Positions 33,261 to 46,282 of a stretch of DNA of 64,000 nt are shown piece after piece (position 1 is the first letter of the stretch; each line of letters begins with the position of its first letter). The notes below the pieces were generated by a model. It made no database searches. It was not told where the DNA came from and was given only the letters and a program-made list of their open reading frames with translations. The stretch comes from Undaria pinnatifida. Taxonomy: Eukaryota; Sar; Phaeophyceae; Laminariales; Alariaceae. The position numbers and the translations under genes were made by a program. The stretch is taken from assembly GCA_012845835.1 (NCBI GenBank), contig JABAKD010000023.1, forward strand, positions 27,259,972 through 27,323,971. Reading direction: 5' to 3'.

Positions 33261-36200
33261 GCATAAAGTAACAAAAAAAAGAAAAACGTGGAAATACCGA
33301 GAAGGAACGGCGAATTCGAAAACGCTGGGGTAGAAGGCAGAGTAGTCGAAAACCTCGCCAGCAAAACCCCGAGCGGTCGCCAAAGCGTGCCAGTATGCTA
33401 CTTACGAAACCCAACTCGCGCGCGAAAATGGACATGATACTTCCGCTGCGGGGACGACGTCGAACCCGAGCGTAGAATTAACGGAACAACCCCTCCACGA
33501 GAACTAAGTAGAAAACCCAGAGAAACGATCATTCTTGAGGATCAGGATCAGGTTGGTGTCGTCGCATTTTCTCTCAGAAGTTTAACAATAGTGTCTCGCT
33601 GACTTATTTGTACTGAACTTTGTTCTTTGGTGGAGCGTTACCTCCCGTGTGCTCTCGAACATCACTGCGGTTGTACTTAGGATGAGGCGAAAAGTATTGC
33701 GTTACGCAATCGGTGGAGAAACACAACGATAGGGGATAGCGTCCTCAACATATCCTCAAATATGATCTGCAAGACCCGCCGCATCAACATATGTTTTATG
33801 CCGTACTTGCTCAAGGCGGAGCTTGGCGTTGTCGGCTCGCGCGGATCTGTCAGTTCATCTTAGGTTAGCAATAAACTAATTTTCGTTCATTTTTGTTTCG
33901 GTTTGTCGAACTCACATGAGATGGCGGGCTACACTGCAGGGCTCCTTTCCAGTACGTTTGCTCAACACATTTTTGGGGAGCTGCTGCGGTGGTCTCCACC
34001 GGACGCAATACGATAGACCTATTTAAGCCTCGAGGTTAGGTGTTAAGCAGTTCCAACTGGAAGAGCGAGGCCATTCGATGTTCTTAACTTTTTGGGCATA
34101 AGTGGCTCCCATGTCTAAAACTTGAAATAGCTGTCTCTTTCAGTACGCCTAGAAAGAAAAACCGAGGAAAGATCAAACTACTTGAAAATAGACTAGGATA
34201 TTTTCGCACGAATCCAGACGTGATGGCAAGAAGAGGATTTATCTCATGAGTCAGCATGAGTGGGTAGAAACTCCGAGAAAGACCCCCCCCTGCCCATGCT
34301 GTGCGAGCTTGAACAAACGGCCAAAACAAATACCGGTAAAAAAATTGAGTGCTTCGTACTACAGACTCGCTTCATATGTAGGATACCTCGCGGGCGTTTG
34401 CCGCCTTCGGTGTGCCTCAGTCTGGCAGTCAGTACAGCAGCACAGCAGGACTGGCCTTCAACCCGGTTCAATTTCCACCCTCGAAATGTAGGCATTCCCG
34501 CGAGAAACAGCACGGTCGTAAACTGCAGCAGCTCCGGCCATGCGCTACGTCGGGCACAAACCAAACAAAAAAGATGTGCCATCGAAAATTGCAGCCTCAG
34601 GACGAGAGAGCAGGAGCGCGAGCGCGCGACGAACGATGTCAGACCCTCAGCTCTCTGACCGCAGAGCACGCCGGGATAGGAGGAATCTCGTGTGCGTTTT
34701 CCACCGGCTAGTTGTGCTGTAGTTGGGTTAGCTGTTGAGGTGCTGGTTGTCTGTGTGTTTCGCTGTGTTGTTTTTGTTTTGTGGTGTGTTGTGTGCTGTG
34801 TGTGCTCGATCCTCGTAACAATGGAGGGCTCCTTTTCAAGTAATTGTTCGTTGAGGCATGCCGCTCCACGAGAGCGGGATGCCTCCGAAAGCGGGATGCC
34901 TCTGACCACCGCCAACGTTGCTGGTGGTTTTGTACACGTAGGTTGATTACTTCGGGTTCGGGATACACCAAGCGGCTTGCTGGGTTGAGCGCTGCAATTA
35001 CTACGTGGGTGTTGTGCTGTGCTGCTGCTGCAGTGTCTACGTTGGCGTTGCCTCGAGCTTTTGTCATCTGAAAAGCTGTTGTTTGCTGGAACATACTCGG
35101 ATATTTGCTTCAAATAAGACCTGCGCCAAAAGGCCCCCTAGTGCATATTTTAGGAAAATCCACATCTCACGCTGGTCGTTAGGTCTAAAAAGTTGACCTA
35201 TTTTTTTCACATTTAAAAGACGATAGGGCTTAATTCGGTTTCGGTTTAAATACAAATATATAGGCCTATCGTCAGGCTTAAATAGATCTGATATAAAGGC
35301 GAATTTTTTGCTTCCGTTTTTGTTTGTTTTGCTGACTGACACTGGATGTCTTGTTTCCTGGTTCACCCGCTATCGGGGCTCACACGAACACAGTTGTCGC
35401 CGACGGGGGATCGGCTGAAAGTCGGGGACTATTGTAGGCCAGTCCGACCAGCATTATACCTTGCAGTGCACTTATAGACATTATGTGGCATAACTTCAGG
35501 TTATTGGTGTATGTATCATTCCCGATTTCACGTTGGTTTCGTAAGCCTCTCCGTAGCCCTCAAGTGCGAGGTTTTTTATGACATCAAGCTTTGACCCCTG
35601 GAGCAGCGCCCAACTAGGCTGTAGTTAAAAAACCCCGACACAAGTTAATTTGGTTGACTATCAGTACTATGTGGGAGAGGATCTGCGGAGGAGAATGTGA
35701 TTAGAAACAGTTTGACACTTCCGCAGAAAATAGCGTCGATGAAAGAGCTCTTGTAGAGGGCTAGAACTGCGGCAAGGGTGGCGTACGGCGCAGCAGCCCT
35801 TTCGTTGCACCCAGGCACCCCTGGGCCATTTGGTATATTGTGTCATTTTCCCTTTTCCCGAAGACCTTTCTGCAATCATCTCCTGTCTCTGCAGTAGCTA
35901 CACGCCCCTCATACACGTCTGGGCGTAAATGTGCACTATGTTCCTGATGAGACTTGGCAGCTTTCAAGCGGTGGCAGTGAGCTGCTCATATACGTGATCC
36001 AGTTGGCAGGAGAGTGGAATTAACCGGGGTAGATTACCTTCGAAAACATCACTGCTCTAACCCCCCTAACCTCTACACAACGTGGAAACTATTTTTATCT
36101 GTTGTAGACCCAAGTATTTTTTGTCCGATACGTACTGTCCGTATATACTGTCCATGATAATTCCTCATTCCTTCCCGCTGAAACACCTACACTTTTCATC

Positions 36201-37900
36201 ACACCACCGCCCTCGGAAAACCATGGCTTTCTCTTTTCACTCAACCCCTCCAATATAGAGGACTCTGCTCGTGTGAGCCGCTGTATTATAGCGTGTGAAT
36301 CACGCACCGGAACATTCTGGATTAAATAGTATAAATATCAAAGCCAAATTATTTGGAAAAATAGCTGTAACACTCCAGTTTTTCCGTTGCTCTTTCGTCC
36401 TGTGCGCGAGGATCACGGTAATATTTGGAACCCCCGCCGCAATATCAAACAAATGTAGCAGCTGTAACCCAAGCCAATCGACTTGGCCGTTGTCCGCGTA
36501 GTGCCCTTCGTCTTGTTGCGTTGATTTCGTACAATCATGTCGAGTTTTTGCTTGCCTCGATCTATACCGGGCGGAAGCGCAAAGGTGCGTATCGCAAGTG
36601 AAACGAATGTAGTGATTTCGCATAGCCGACAGCAGTTTATTTTTATGGAGTGCTGTAGTTGGGTTCAAGTTGCTGTTTTTTAACAGCTGTTGGAAAAATA
36701 AGGGGCGGAGCTGGCTGACTTTTTTGTTTTGCGATTGGGGATAACGACGTCCACTGGCCATTAGCTGAGAAAAAGAAAGCTAAAGAATTCTGCCAACCAG
36801 GGCTTGAATAGAATGCACATGTCACACTACATGATGTGAGTTACTCCGCCCCCTGCTCAGCAATCCACGTGTGGTGGTGCACCGCACCACGCTTGGATTG
36901 GCTGCGATTGCATGCATATTTGCACGGCTAAGGCTGCGGTGGCTTACGTACATCGCGCTCGCGCAGGCTCTGGCCTGCCTCAAGCTGCGACTACTCAACC
37001 CGCAGTTGCCTATTTTTGTGTCCCAACGCTTTTCCTTGCTTGCGAGACTTTGTCGTTGCTCAAAAACTTAATCATTATTTTGTTTTCGAAATATGCTCAG
37101 CTTTCGATGGACGATGCTTCCCCGGTTGTCTCAGCGAGATTTGCGTACGGTTGCTGTGCTGCCCCGTCGCTGATGCTACCTGCCGTTTCGATATTACTCC
37201 GTTCCCTGGCAGTCTGTTTCGGCCGGGGATGCTTGGTATAGGGTTTGGTCGGTACGTGTCAGAGATTCTTCGTCGTTTGCCTGGACGCTATTTTTATTTC
37301 GTGCGAGCGCCTCTGGTGTAATTTATCACACTTCATTTTTTCAACGTAGTTCTCTTGTGATCCGCGGAAGGTGACTGATGGCAACGTTTTGGTTGCATGT
37401 GTTTGGTCGTCTATTGGGCGGGCTCAAGCACGGGTTTCTTCTCTGAACCTGATTCCAGCGCGACGGGAAGGTTTCCGATGGTGCTGCTAAGGGAGGTGTT
37501 TTTTTCGCACAGAAATAGGGCCGAAAAAAAATAAAATCGATTTTTCGCACGCCGTTGGCCTTTGAAACACAACTTTCATCATAGTGGCACCCATGGGGAA
37601 TTTTCCCTTTGTATTACAGTAAGCAAACGTGCCTATCAAATGTCAAATTCAATTCTTCTTTTGCGCCGAGAGCTATTGTGTAAAACTTCGAACGTTTCTT
37701 TCTAAAGCCGCAGGGATTACGTAGATGTTTTCACTCTCGAGTGTGTGGGGCTGTTTTTATGTGGTGATTTTATCGGTGCATCTTTTTCTTTGGCCGAAAT
37801 CGGGGATTTCCCTAACTACGCCTGCACAGAAATGGTCCCGATTCATTGAGTCACAGCCTGAGGCACTTGAATATTAGTAAGCGTTTCGTTGTAGGCTGTA
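33260..37900. other. Long stretch without a recognised gene
   Basis: No exon, domain or element could be supported. A weak terminal-inverted-repeat candidate (AGACCTATTTAAGCCT at 34,015 and AGGCTTAAATAGATCT at about 35,273) encloses 1.28 kb including a 289-codon open frame with no recognisable domain. The last kilobase presumably holds the 5' region of the kinase gene; a TTTTCGCAG acceptor-like site three bases before its ATG hints at an upstream untranslated exon. Confidence 0.4.
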
Positions 37901-37976
37901 TTCCGAATTGTTTCGACTTATGCTGTGGTTAATCGTTCTTCGCGACAACTGTTGGGTGCTTTGGATTTTCGCAGAC

Positions 37977-38845
37977 ATGTCGGCTGTCGGTGGTGGCGTT
38001 TCTGCCAAACCAAGGGGGGGCGGAACCGGGGAAGGGTCGGAAGGGTTGCCGTGGCCTACCGGTGCAGGGGGTTACAAGCTGGACAAAATGATTGGAAAAG
38101 GAGCGTTCGCAACGGTGTGGAAAGCTTTCTGTGCATCGAGGGGAGTGCACGTGGCGGTCAAGGTGATGGATCTCGAGAATGTCACGCACAGCTTCGAGGA
38201 CATTCGTCAAGAGGTTGGTATTTTTTACGGTTTCGCTTGTGTTTGATTTTCGTCGATGTTCTGCCGAAGAAGCAGGCTCGACCTCGATCTTGCTACAAAC
38301 GCGGTCTGGGGGCTCCCGCCTAGCTTACCGCCGGTGTACTGCGAGGGAAAACATGCTGACAATCCTGTATGTTTCATGCCCTTTTCCAGGCACAAATCTA
38401 CACCTGTGAACCACCGGTCTTGAGTTTCGCGAGGCAGTCATGACATGTTGGCTTACCCTGGTTTGCGAAAACTTCGGTGAGGTGCTCTCGCATACGCTGG
38501 GAAAAGTTTGATGCAAAGGTGCGCTGTGCCCGGTGGCGACTGGAACAAGGGTGTAGCATTGCAGGATATCAGTGTTTCACAGGATCCAATATAGAAAGAT
38601 AAACGCGATCACTTGTTCAGGTCGTCACGGCTGACCAAAGCCTGCGTGTCGACTCGGAGTGCATCCCATGTGATTTTGCTCTTTGCTTCACCTGTTGTAA
38701 GCAGGTGGCGATAATGCGTATGTGCGACCACCCCAATGTGCTGAGCTGCTACGCATCTTTTGTCCACGAGAATGAGCTGTGGCTGGTGATGGAGTTCATG
38801 AGCAAGGGGTCCTGCTTGCACGTCATGAACGTCGCTAAGAAAGAG
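37977..38845 (+). CDS. STE20-family kinase (SPAK/OSR1-like), first two coding exons only
   Basis: Exon 1 (37,977-38,213, 79 codons) and exon 2 (38,705-38,845, 47 codons) join in phase 0 (GAG/GTTGGT, AAGCAG/GTGGCG); a donor GAG/GTACTG follows exon 2. After a Gly/Ser-rich leader, the glycine-rich loop IGKGAFATVW is at residues 39-48. The ATP-binding Lys62 lies in VAVKVMDLE and the alphaC glutamate is probably Glu79. Residues 87-92 read CDHPNV, and the hinge MEFMSKGSCLHVM spans about 108-120. DHPNV and GSCLH are typical of the SPAK/OSR1/Fray (GCK-VI) group, serine/threonine kinases that in other eukaryotes act in osmotic and ion-transport signalling. The HRD and DFG segments and the C-terminus were not found in the remaining 25 kb. 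The gene is therefore either interrupted by the transposons that follow or has an exceptionally long intron. Its local composition lacks repeats. Confidence 0.8.
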
Positions 38846-39294
38846 GTACTGTCGGTTCTGTTTTCGAAACGCAGTTGCGTCGATCGCTGCAGCTATTGTA
38901 GTCGACGTTTGCTGAAACGTGGACCTGCTTTGTTTTCCATTTAGTAATGTCGGTTGTTGTCCGACCTTAAGTTTCCCAACGGGTATTGTCTTTCGATTTC
39001 GTCAAGCCTTCCTCTGATGTCTTGATGTGTGCGTGAATATTATTGAACTGTGGTCGAGCTGCACCCACTTTCACTCTGTTGGAAAGCGGTGTACACCGGA
39101 AATGGCTCAAAGCTGGGTAAGAAAGACTGGCCGAGGAAGGCGAACTTTTTTACAGTTTGTCGTTGCCTGGTACATTATTTACAATATGTACAAGGACTCC
39201 ACTTGGATCCCGGCACCCATGCTCGGGTGGGTTAAAATTCATGTGTTTTTTTTATATCGTGTTTCGATATCTGTTTACGCACTTACTTGCACGG

Positions 39295-39980
39295 TCAAGT
39301 ATATGTGAAGCGTATGTATATAGTACCTGGTATTTTTTTTCGTATGCCAAGTGTTGTGGGAGGATGAAGACATTGCCATAAACCACAGGAGAAAGGCAGC
39401 GCCAGGTTGAAAAGGTTAACGAGGAAATAATCAATGTATGCTATGCAGCCACTTTCGTTTTGGGTGCACTTTTTATAAGGCACTCTAATTAGCTTGTTGA
39501 CCGTGGCCGCAGGAGGCACTTCACTGCACTCGAACTGCCTTATTTCAACAACTACGGCGACCCAATCGAAAAAAGAGGAAGTATGGAAAGCTACGAAGCG
39601 CAGGTATATGGCATCGGAGTGGTCCCCCATCTCCTGTAGGGCAAGGCCGACACGATACAATGAAGTACGATGGTGCAATCCGTTGAGCCACTCCATGGCG
39701 TAGGTATACAATGAATTGCACTCTACTATCCCAACAATTTTGGGTTGTTTCTCAGTGAAGAACACCGTCGGTTGGATTTGCTTTGGCCACAAGGTGTCAA
39801 CCCTATCGTAGCACGCCTCAGCAGCATCTAAGGCTGACACACTGGCTGTCCTCCCACCTCCCACTTCAAGTCTGACAATTGAGATAAAGAAAAGCTTTGG
39901 AGGTGTATTGACTACAACGTGTGAAGTTTTTATTTTGGGGGGGGCGGAGGTGTACTCGTTTGTTTCTTCCTTAGTCATTT
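39295..39980 (-). other. Unidentified open stretch beside a LINE tail
   Basis: The minus strand is open from 40,077 to 39,295. The first ~35 codons overlap the LINE tail in a non-LINE frame and are not informative. The remainder includes ALDAAEACYDRVDTLW and LQEMGDHSDAIYLRF, which look protein-like but match no family I know. It might be an exon of a captured or host gene. Coding status is uncertain. Confidence 0.2.
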
Positions 39981-39984
39981 GACT

Positions 39985-40330
39985 ATTGACCAACCGTCTT
40001 TTCGAGACGGAGCACGTTCTTGCTTCTAATAGAGACACCTCCAACGTTTGAGCGCCCGGTACGTTTTTTCTATCCATTGCGTAAACAGTTTTTGCTTATC
40101 TTATCTGCGTTCTCTTTGGCCGTCTGTGGCCACCATCTATCATCTTTGGATAGCGATCGTTTTCTCGCTATCTAGTGTACCCAACCTTTCAATGTCACAT
40201 CCGTAGAGTTTCCTCATGTCTTCCTCTATCACATTTCGTTCCTCCTTGTACACATTACATTCTCCCGCTATGTCACATTCTCCCACTAGGTGCTCCAGTA
40301 GAATCAATTTTGATGACCACGCCATAAGTC
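39985..40330 (-). mobile_element. LINE family A, extreme 3' end
   Basis: Minus-strand frames read CDIAGECNVYKEERNVIEED, EKTIAI and KKRTGRSNVGGVSIRSKN, the last ~110 residues of the family A protein, with stops and frame changes. It lies antisense to and downstream of the kinase exons. Confidence 0.7.
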
Positions 40331-40419
40331 ACAGGATGAAGGCAATGTTGTTGCAATACGTAATAAATTTACCACAAATAATTACAAAACAGGTGTATGT
40401 ACAGTCCCGGACAAAATAA

Positions 40420-42550
40420 GTGATTGGGATGAAACTGGGTGGGACTGTCATGCACGCTCTCTTCTCAGACCCGTTACTGAGATCCAGTTTGTGGGGTCCA
40501 TGTCTCAGTCTCGATTCCGCTGTTAATCACGTTGATCCAGTATGATTTATGTTGCCCATTCTTCGTGATATTCAGTTGTCGGTCTTTTTTTGCAGTCTTG
40601 TTTGTCGGTCTCACTCCGCAGACGTCATCAGTCTTGTTTCTCAAACGCTTTACTATCAGTGGAATTTCTCTCAGCCTCGTTTCATTCCGTCATCAGTCTC
40701 GGTTCTCGGAGTGACTTCCGGTCCTGAGATTTTAATGTTATTCTAATTTGACAATTGCGACATTCTCAGGCTCGTTTCTCCGAGGCTCGTTTTTGAGAAG
40801 GCTGAGCCTGATTCGGTCCAAATCTAGGTCTAACACGTACGAAAACACAAACGAAACAGAGTTTCCGATCACAATTTCAATTTCCCAAGGCTTTTCACTT
40901 GCAGAACCGAACCACAACGCCGTTTTTCCGTGTACGGGATCCTACGGCGCTGTGCGGTGTGGTGCGGTTTGGAATCTAATGGTGTATTGTATTATCTGGC
41001 CTTTTTCAACGTCATATATAACCTAAGGTTTGTTTGTGACATTCCTTTGTCAGACTCAGTTTCCAGTCTTGTGGCTTTCGCAAGATAAGGTCTGGCGGTT
41101 TGAAATTTATTTGGCCCCCGTAGGCAGAATCAAGCTTCGATGCGTGGCAACTTGTCAAATCGAACTTCATCCAGTCGACTGGCAGGCGATAATATTCGGA
41201 TTTACGTGCGACAGTAGCGGCAGCACCTTTCAATTGTGCTGCTGGTGCTGTTAATGTGGCCAGAGATGATGAATTGTCGTGCAAGGGGGGCGCGGGCTCG
41301 CTTGCGATTTGATTAAATATCCACTCTTTTTGAATCTCGTCGTTCTCGGCGAAAAAAACGGCGATAATACACTTTACTTAGGTGTGCCCCGTGTTCATCT
41401 TGGATTTTTAATTCGCCTTGCGACTTGATTGCCAATTTACCCGTATCTACGTTCATGTTGCGTATTCCTTCTCGAGAAGGACTGAATCTCGTCGAAAATT
41501 CTCTCGGCGTTTAGTTTGTTACTTAGGTCTTGACGTGCCACTGTTATTAACCGGCGATAGTTCGGCATCGTCCCCGGATTGTTACGCCTCGACGAATTCC
41601 CCTTCGGCCGCATGTTTTGTCAAAGGAACAACCGCGTCAGGATCGGACGACGGATTCGGAGTCCGCTACTCGAGACTGCCTTGCTCTTGAATTTTCAGCT
41701 GTTTTAATCCGATGTTTTGGCAACGCCCCCGGACCCGTGCGTTGCGGCGGAGTCCCGTTTGGCCACGTAACTTGGCAAATAAACAACCTCGTCGACATCG
41801 GAGGACGGATTCGGAATTTCCGGCGCGAGATTGTAAGGTCAGCAACACAACATAGAGTCGATGCTTTAGTTTGAGGAACGCACGCAGGAGACACCAACAA
41901 CAGCAGCGGCAGCGGCGGCGGCAGTAGCACCACTGTTGCCGCTCTTACACGTTACCATTATATCAGGGGCCGAGAGAGGGTGTCTCGCGGATGGATCTGT
42001 GGTGTCGAAGTGTGAGCTCTCTTGGATGTGCTCTGGTGGGTAGTCAAATTCTTGACATAATGCATGAAATGATGGCCGTAACTTTTCAATGTAATCACCC
42101 CCGGCATTTATAATTTGAAAAGAAAACTGTCATGATGTCTTGGAATTGATGGCGGTCTTTTTTTGAACGCAATCCTCACCGCCAGGTTTTGCAACTCCCT
42201 AAAAAAATGATGGCTGGGGTTCAAAAGCTGTGATGACGTCATGGCAACGTTTCAAGAAAGCTGTGACAACGGCTGTTCGAATGCCCCAGCAGCAGGTATA
42301 ATTTTGGAAGTCTGCACAGCCCCAAAGCGAAATTTTGAAAATTTTAACGGCTACAGGGAAGACGTTCGTAATTATGTTTACTGCACTTGCATTAAGCATG
42401 AGGTATCGTGTTGGCCATATCTCGTGACAATCGACGAATTGGATGTCGGTCTTCTCTTTGTGTCTTCGGTGATTTCTACGCCCGCTTTCACCTTAATCGA
42501 AAACGAAGATTTTATGACGGAATTTAGTGCTACATGGCTGTGTTCTGTAG
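40420..42550. other. Intergenic, no gene recognised
   Basis: Includes short direct repeats, for example GTC.G.ATCGGA.GACGGATTCGG at about 41,636 and 41,793 and GTCTC/GTTTCTC-rich sequence at 40,440-40,820. No supported coding sequence. Confidence 0.45.
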
Positions 42551-42559
42551 GGTACGTAC

Positions 42560-44760
42560 AAACCGTACCCGAGATATTTACCCCGGGTATTACCCTACAA
42601 AGAACTTCTGTAAGTTCATTAGGCCATTCATACCCGTACCCGGAAATTCTAAATATTATGTACGGCATACATACCTGTACCCGGAACTTCTGGAAGTTCT
42701 GTACGCCCGTGGCCAAAATACCTGGCATACGGGTACCGCATGTTTTGTACCCGCTCGGAACTTCTGTGAGTTCTGTACGCCTATGCCACAATACCCGGAA
42801 GTTGTGGAAGTTCTGTAAGACATCTATACCCGTACCCAGAACTGCTGGAAGTTCTCTAAGACCAACTATTATGGGCAATATTTTCAGCGATTATTTCTCT
42901 CTTTAGCAGGGATCGCCGACGCCAAAAATAAAAGCCATCCACTATAGGGACCAGAAATCATTGTTATTTCTGTGTTCAGAAAAAATCGAGGCCAGAAATC
43001 AGCGTATTTGGTGATTTCTGAGCCCAAAAATAACAGCTCTTCCAATCTCTCAGAACTGGGATTATTTGACTTTTGGATACTACCTTGTACCAAGTATCTC
43101 ATGTTACCACTGCCTATACTGTACCTGGTATGATACATGTCTGCTGTACACGCCACCCATCACCCACAACAAAGAATCAAAAACACATAGACAGCATACC
43201 GCGCTTGTTGTGTGCGAGACAGAGGTTCGTCCTCACCCAAACGCGACAGCAGCACCACCACCACCATCGAAACCACCACAGGCACACCATACCAGCATCA
43301 CAGCAGCAGAGACAGCCGCAGAGGCGGTGGTGACGTAACGTCGCCGGCGCCAGTGTACGTGCCAGATTTCAAAAATAAAGGCCAACAGCAAAACAAGACC
43401 TACCAATTGAAAATAAAACCACTTTCCAAAAATCAGAAGCCATAATGGACGCCCCTTATTTATGATGCAGTTATTTCTGAAGCCTCAAAACTACAAAAAT
43501 AGTCGCCAGAAATAATCGCTCGATTTTTTTTTCATAATACTAGGTCTAAGATCCTCATACGCTTACCCGGACATTTTGTGACTCCCGTAAGACTGTGCCA
43601 CAATACCCGGGGTTCGGGTTAGCTTCGTTACAATACCCGGGGATCTCTGTATGCATTCAGGTGTAATCGGAAAAGTGTATTATACAGCAATTAGGATGTC
43701 GTCATCTTTTGTCTGTCCCACAAACCGAACACCGAACACAGCAAGCAGTACGTATGGATCGAATTGAGTTCGATTTGATTTGTTTGAAACATTTTTTTAT
43801 TTCTATCGAGAAACCACCTACTGCGTATTGTCAATGTTTTTTATTCCGATCGGGATAATGCAGATCTCGCTATCATATCATCGAATTCTTGAACTATTCT
43901 GTGTTTTCGGTGGCTTTGCTTCTTCTTGGTCGTGGCACTTGGCTTATCGAGCTAGTGGGAAAATTGGACTTGTGACCGCCATTATTTTCTCAGGCGCCAC
44001 AGCCGGGGTACGCTATGGTATGATCTGTGTTACAAGTTAGTAGCAGTAGACGTCTAGTTTGTTTCCTATGAGTGCAGTGTATGCAGCATGCCATTCGCGG
44101 TAATTGGAAAATCGTTAACAATTTTGTCTTTTTTTGACCAGTCAATTTGTTGTTTTTTCGCCCCTTTTGAGGCGGGCATTTACCCGGGAATTACCGGTAC
44201 CCGGGACTTCTGTGAGTGTTACAACCCTACCCGTACCCGGAAGCTCTGTGAGTTCTGTACGACATTCAATCCCGTACCCAAACTTTCTATTTTCGTTCTG
44301 TCTGTAGGGTACACACAAAACCATACCCGGGGTATTTACCCCGGGTATTACCCTACAAAGAAGTTATGTACAATCTGTAGGACACTCATACCCGTACCCG
44401 GAACTTCTGGATGTTCTGCACGCCGGTGCCACAAAGACCCGGGGTACGGGTACAGCATGTTTATACCTGCCGGAACTTCTGGAAGTTCTGTTCGCCCGTG
44501 CCACAACACCCGGAACTTCTGGAAGTTTTGTGATACTTTCATACCCCTACCCGGAACTTCTGTGAGTTCAGTATGACCCGTGCCACAATACCCGGGGTAC
44601 GGGTACAGCATGTTTTGTACCCGCCCGGAACTTCTGTGAGTTCTGTATGCCTGTGCCAGAATACCCGGAACCTCTGGGAGTTCTGTAACACTTCCATACC
44701 CGTACCCGAAACTTCTGGAAGTTCTGTAAGAACCCCATACCCTTACCCGGAATCCACAAA
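42560..44760. repeat. Minisatellite of GTACCCGGAACTTCTG units in two blocks
   Basis: Units of ~50-60 bp containing ATACCCGTACCCGGAACTTC, TGGAAGTTCTGTA and GCC.GTGCCACAATACCCGG fill 42,560-42,860 and 44,180-44,760; strays lie at 43,560-43,650. A longer block including TTACCCCGGGTATTACCCTA is shared between 42,570 and 44,310. The DNA between (42,900-44,150) carries AAATAA.GCC-type short repeats and no recognised gene. Confidence 0.85.
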
Positions 44761-44769
44761 CGCTACAGA

Positions 44770-46280
44770 ACTTAATCGTGAAAAAATGTGTTTTCGACGT
44801 TTCACCGATGTTTCGTCGAGTTCGAGTTATTATTTTTTTATATGCTGTTTTATTTGGCACATGCACTGATGTGTCATGCCCATTGCTTCCTCATTTCAAG
44901 TCTTAAGTTCTAGTTGTTCACGAAATACGACTCCATGGTTGATTGTACGTTTTTTTGCTTGCCCAGCTCGTGTATTCAAATCTGAAAGTGTACCTAGTAA
45001 AATTTAAATCTGTTTCGCCGAAGAGCTCCGGAAAACGGTGCTTTACAAATGCGTTTTACCTTGTAGCGGGTACAGTATTGTTTTGTTACTTTTTTCGAAG
45101 AGTCCAAAATACGTGAAACCATCTTTTTGGCGTGGCCCGCGATCGAGAAGGGAGCACTGAATAGAGGGCACGGCTGGGGGCAGAGACCAATGGCAATCCT
45201 CGGAGCATGGTGGGGGTCGCAGTGGCGACAAGATAGGAGAAGGCGAAGCCCGGCGACGTCAAACCCGAAAAATCGACTTCTTTCCAAGTTTAAACCTAGC
45301 GCACCACGATAATCAAAGGTCATCTTCACAACAACCACGGAGTCAATCCGGTACTAACACCAAGATTCAGTTAAATATCAACGTTTTATCAGGAACCGCA
45401 TGATCGGCAAGATCTGCCCAAAAACGTTAGGTTGAGGATGACCCACCTTAAAGGCGGGCGGTCTCGGTCTCGGTCTCTCGCTGCTGATGGTTTAATGGAT
45501 GTCGGGGAGTCGAACTTGCGAAGCGAGCAGGCGAGAAATTGAGGGTCAGCCCGAGATCAAAACGTCTAAAACCTCATAAATCTTCTCCATGTATAGATTT
45601 CCCACAATCCAGACAGGCTCTTCCTTACAATTATTTGTGGCCAGCTCGTCGCGAGCTCGTCGCGGTGCAGCATCGCGAATTAATATATCCTCCAGCACCT
45701 AGTAGAATTGAGACGTCTCCGTAAGATCCGCCCGTACGCGCTCAGTTCTGGGTTGCTGCGCTCGGCGGCGGCGCGTGACCTCGACACTTCGCGAGCGAGA
45801 GCAGGCCCGGTTAGGGCCGGGAGAATCTGTCCGCGGAGAGCGCGTGCGAGAAAGCGATATTTCGGCCCCGAGATTGGAGTTCAACAGATCCCATTCCGAG
45901 GCCGAGACGAAAGACCATCACGGTGGAAGGTTTTTATCTCGACTGAGTTGTATTTCATTTTGGTTTTATTTCACAAACATAACTGTTTTTGTTTTTAGCC
46001 TCGCCCACCGAGGTGTGTTTGGTCACCGGCTTCAACGACGTGCAGATGTCAACGCTGACACGATCGTCGCGACAACGACTATGGACTAAAGGTGAAGACT
46101 GCAGCGTGGACGTAGTGGTATAGTCATAGTCCGGGGTGCAGGAGGCAGTGGTACGCATTATTTGACATTTCCAACAATTTTACCGCAGTAATGTCATTAT
46201 TTAATAGGGGCACTTCGTCTGGTATTTCGTATGGCTTGCGGTTAGGGTTAGTGTTAGTTCCATGGTTTTGAAAGCCACAT
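44770..46280. other. Intergenic, no gene recognised
   Basis: No supported coding sequence, element end or array. The stretch ends at the TA dinucleotide where the pogo element begins. Confidence 0.45.
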
Positions 46281-46282
46281 TA

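Noticed and set aside
34244-35113. 289-codon minus-strand open frame, the longest in the window
   Set aside because: Ser/Thr/Arg-rich, no domain, both strands open over parts of it, and no splice or homology support; treated as chance until transcript evidence exists.
34015-35290. Possible transposon with AGAYCTATTTAAGCCT inverted ends
   Set aside because: Only about 16 bases match well, no convincing target duplication was found, and the interior has no transposase.
42241-42906. 221-codon plus-strand open frame
   Set aside because: Its second half is translated minisatellite, and the first half has no recognisable domain.
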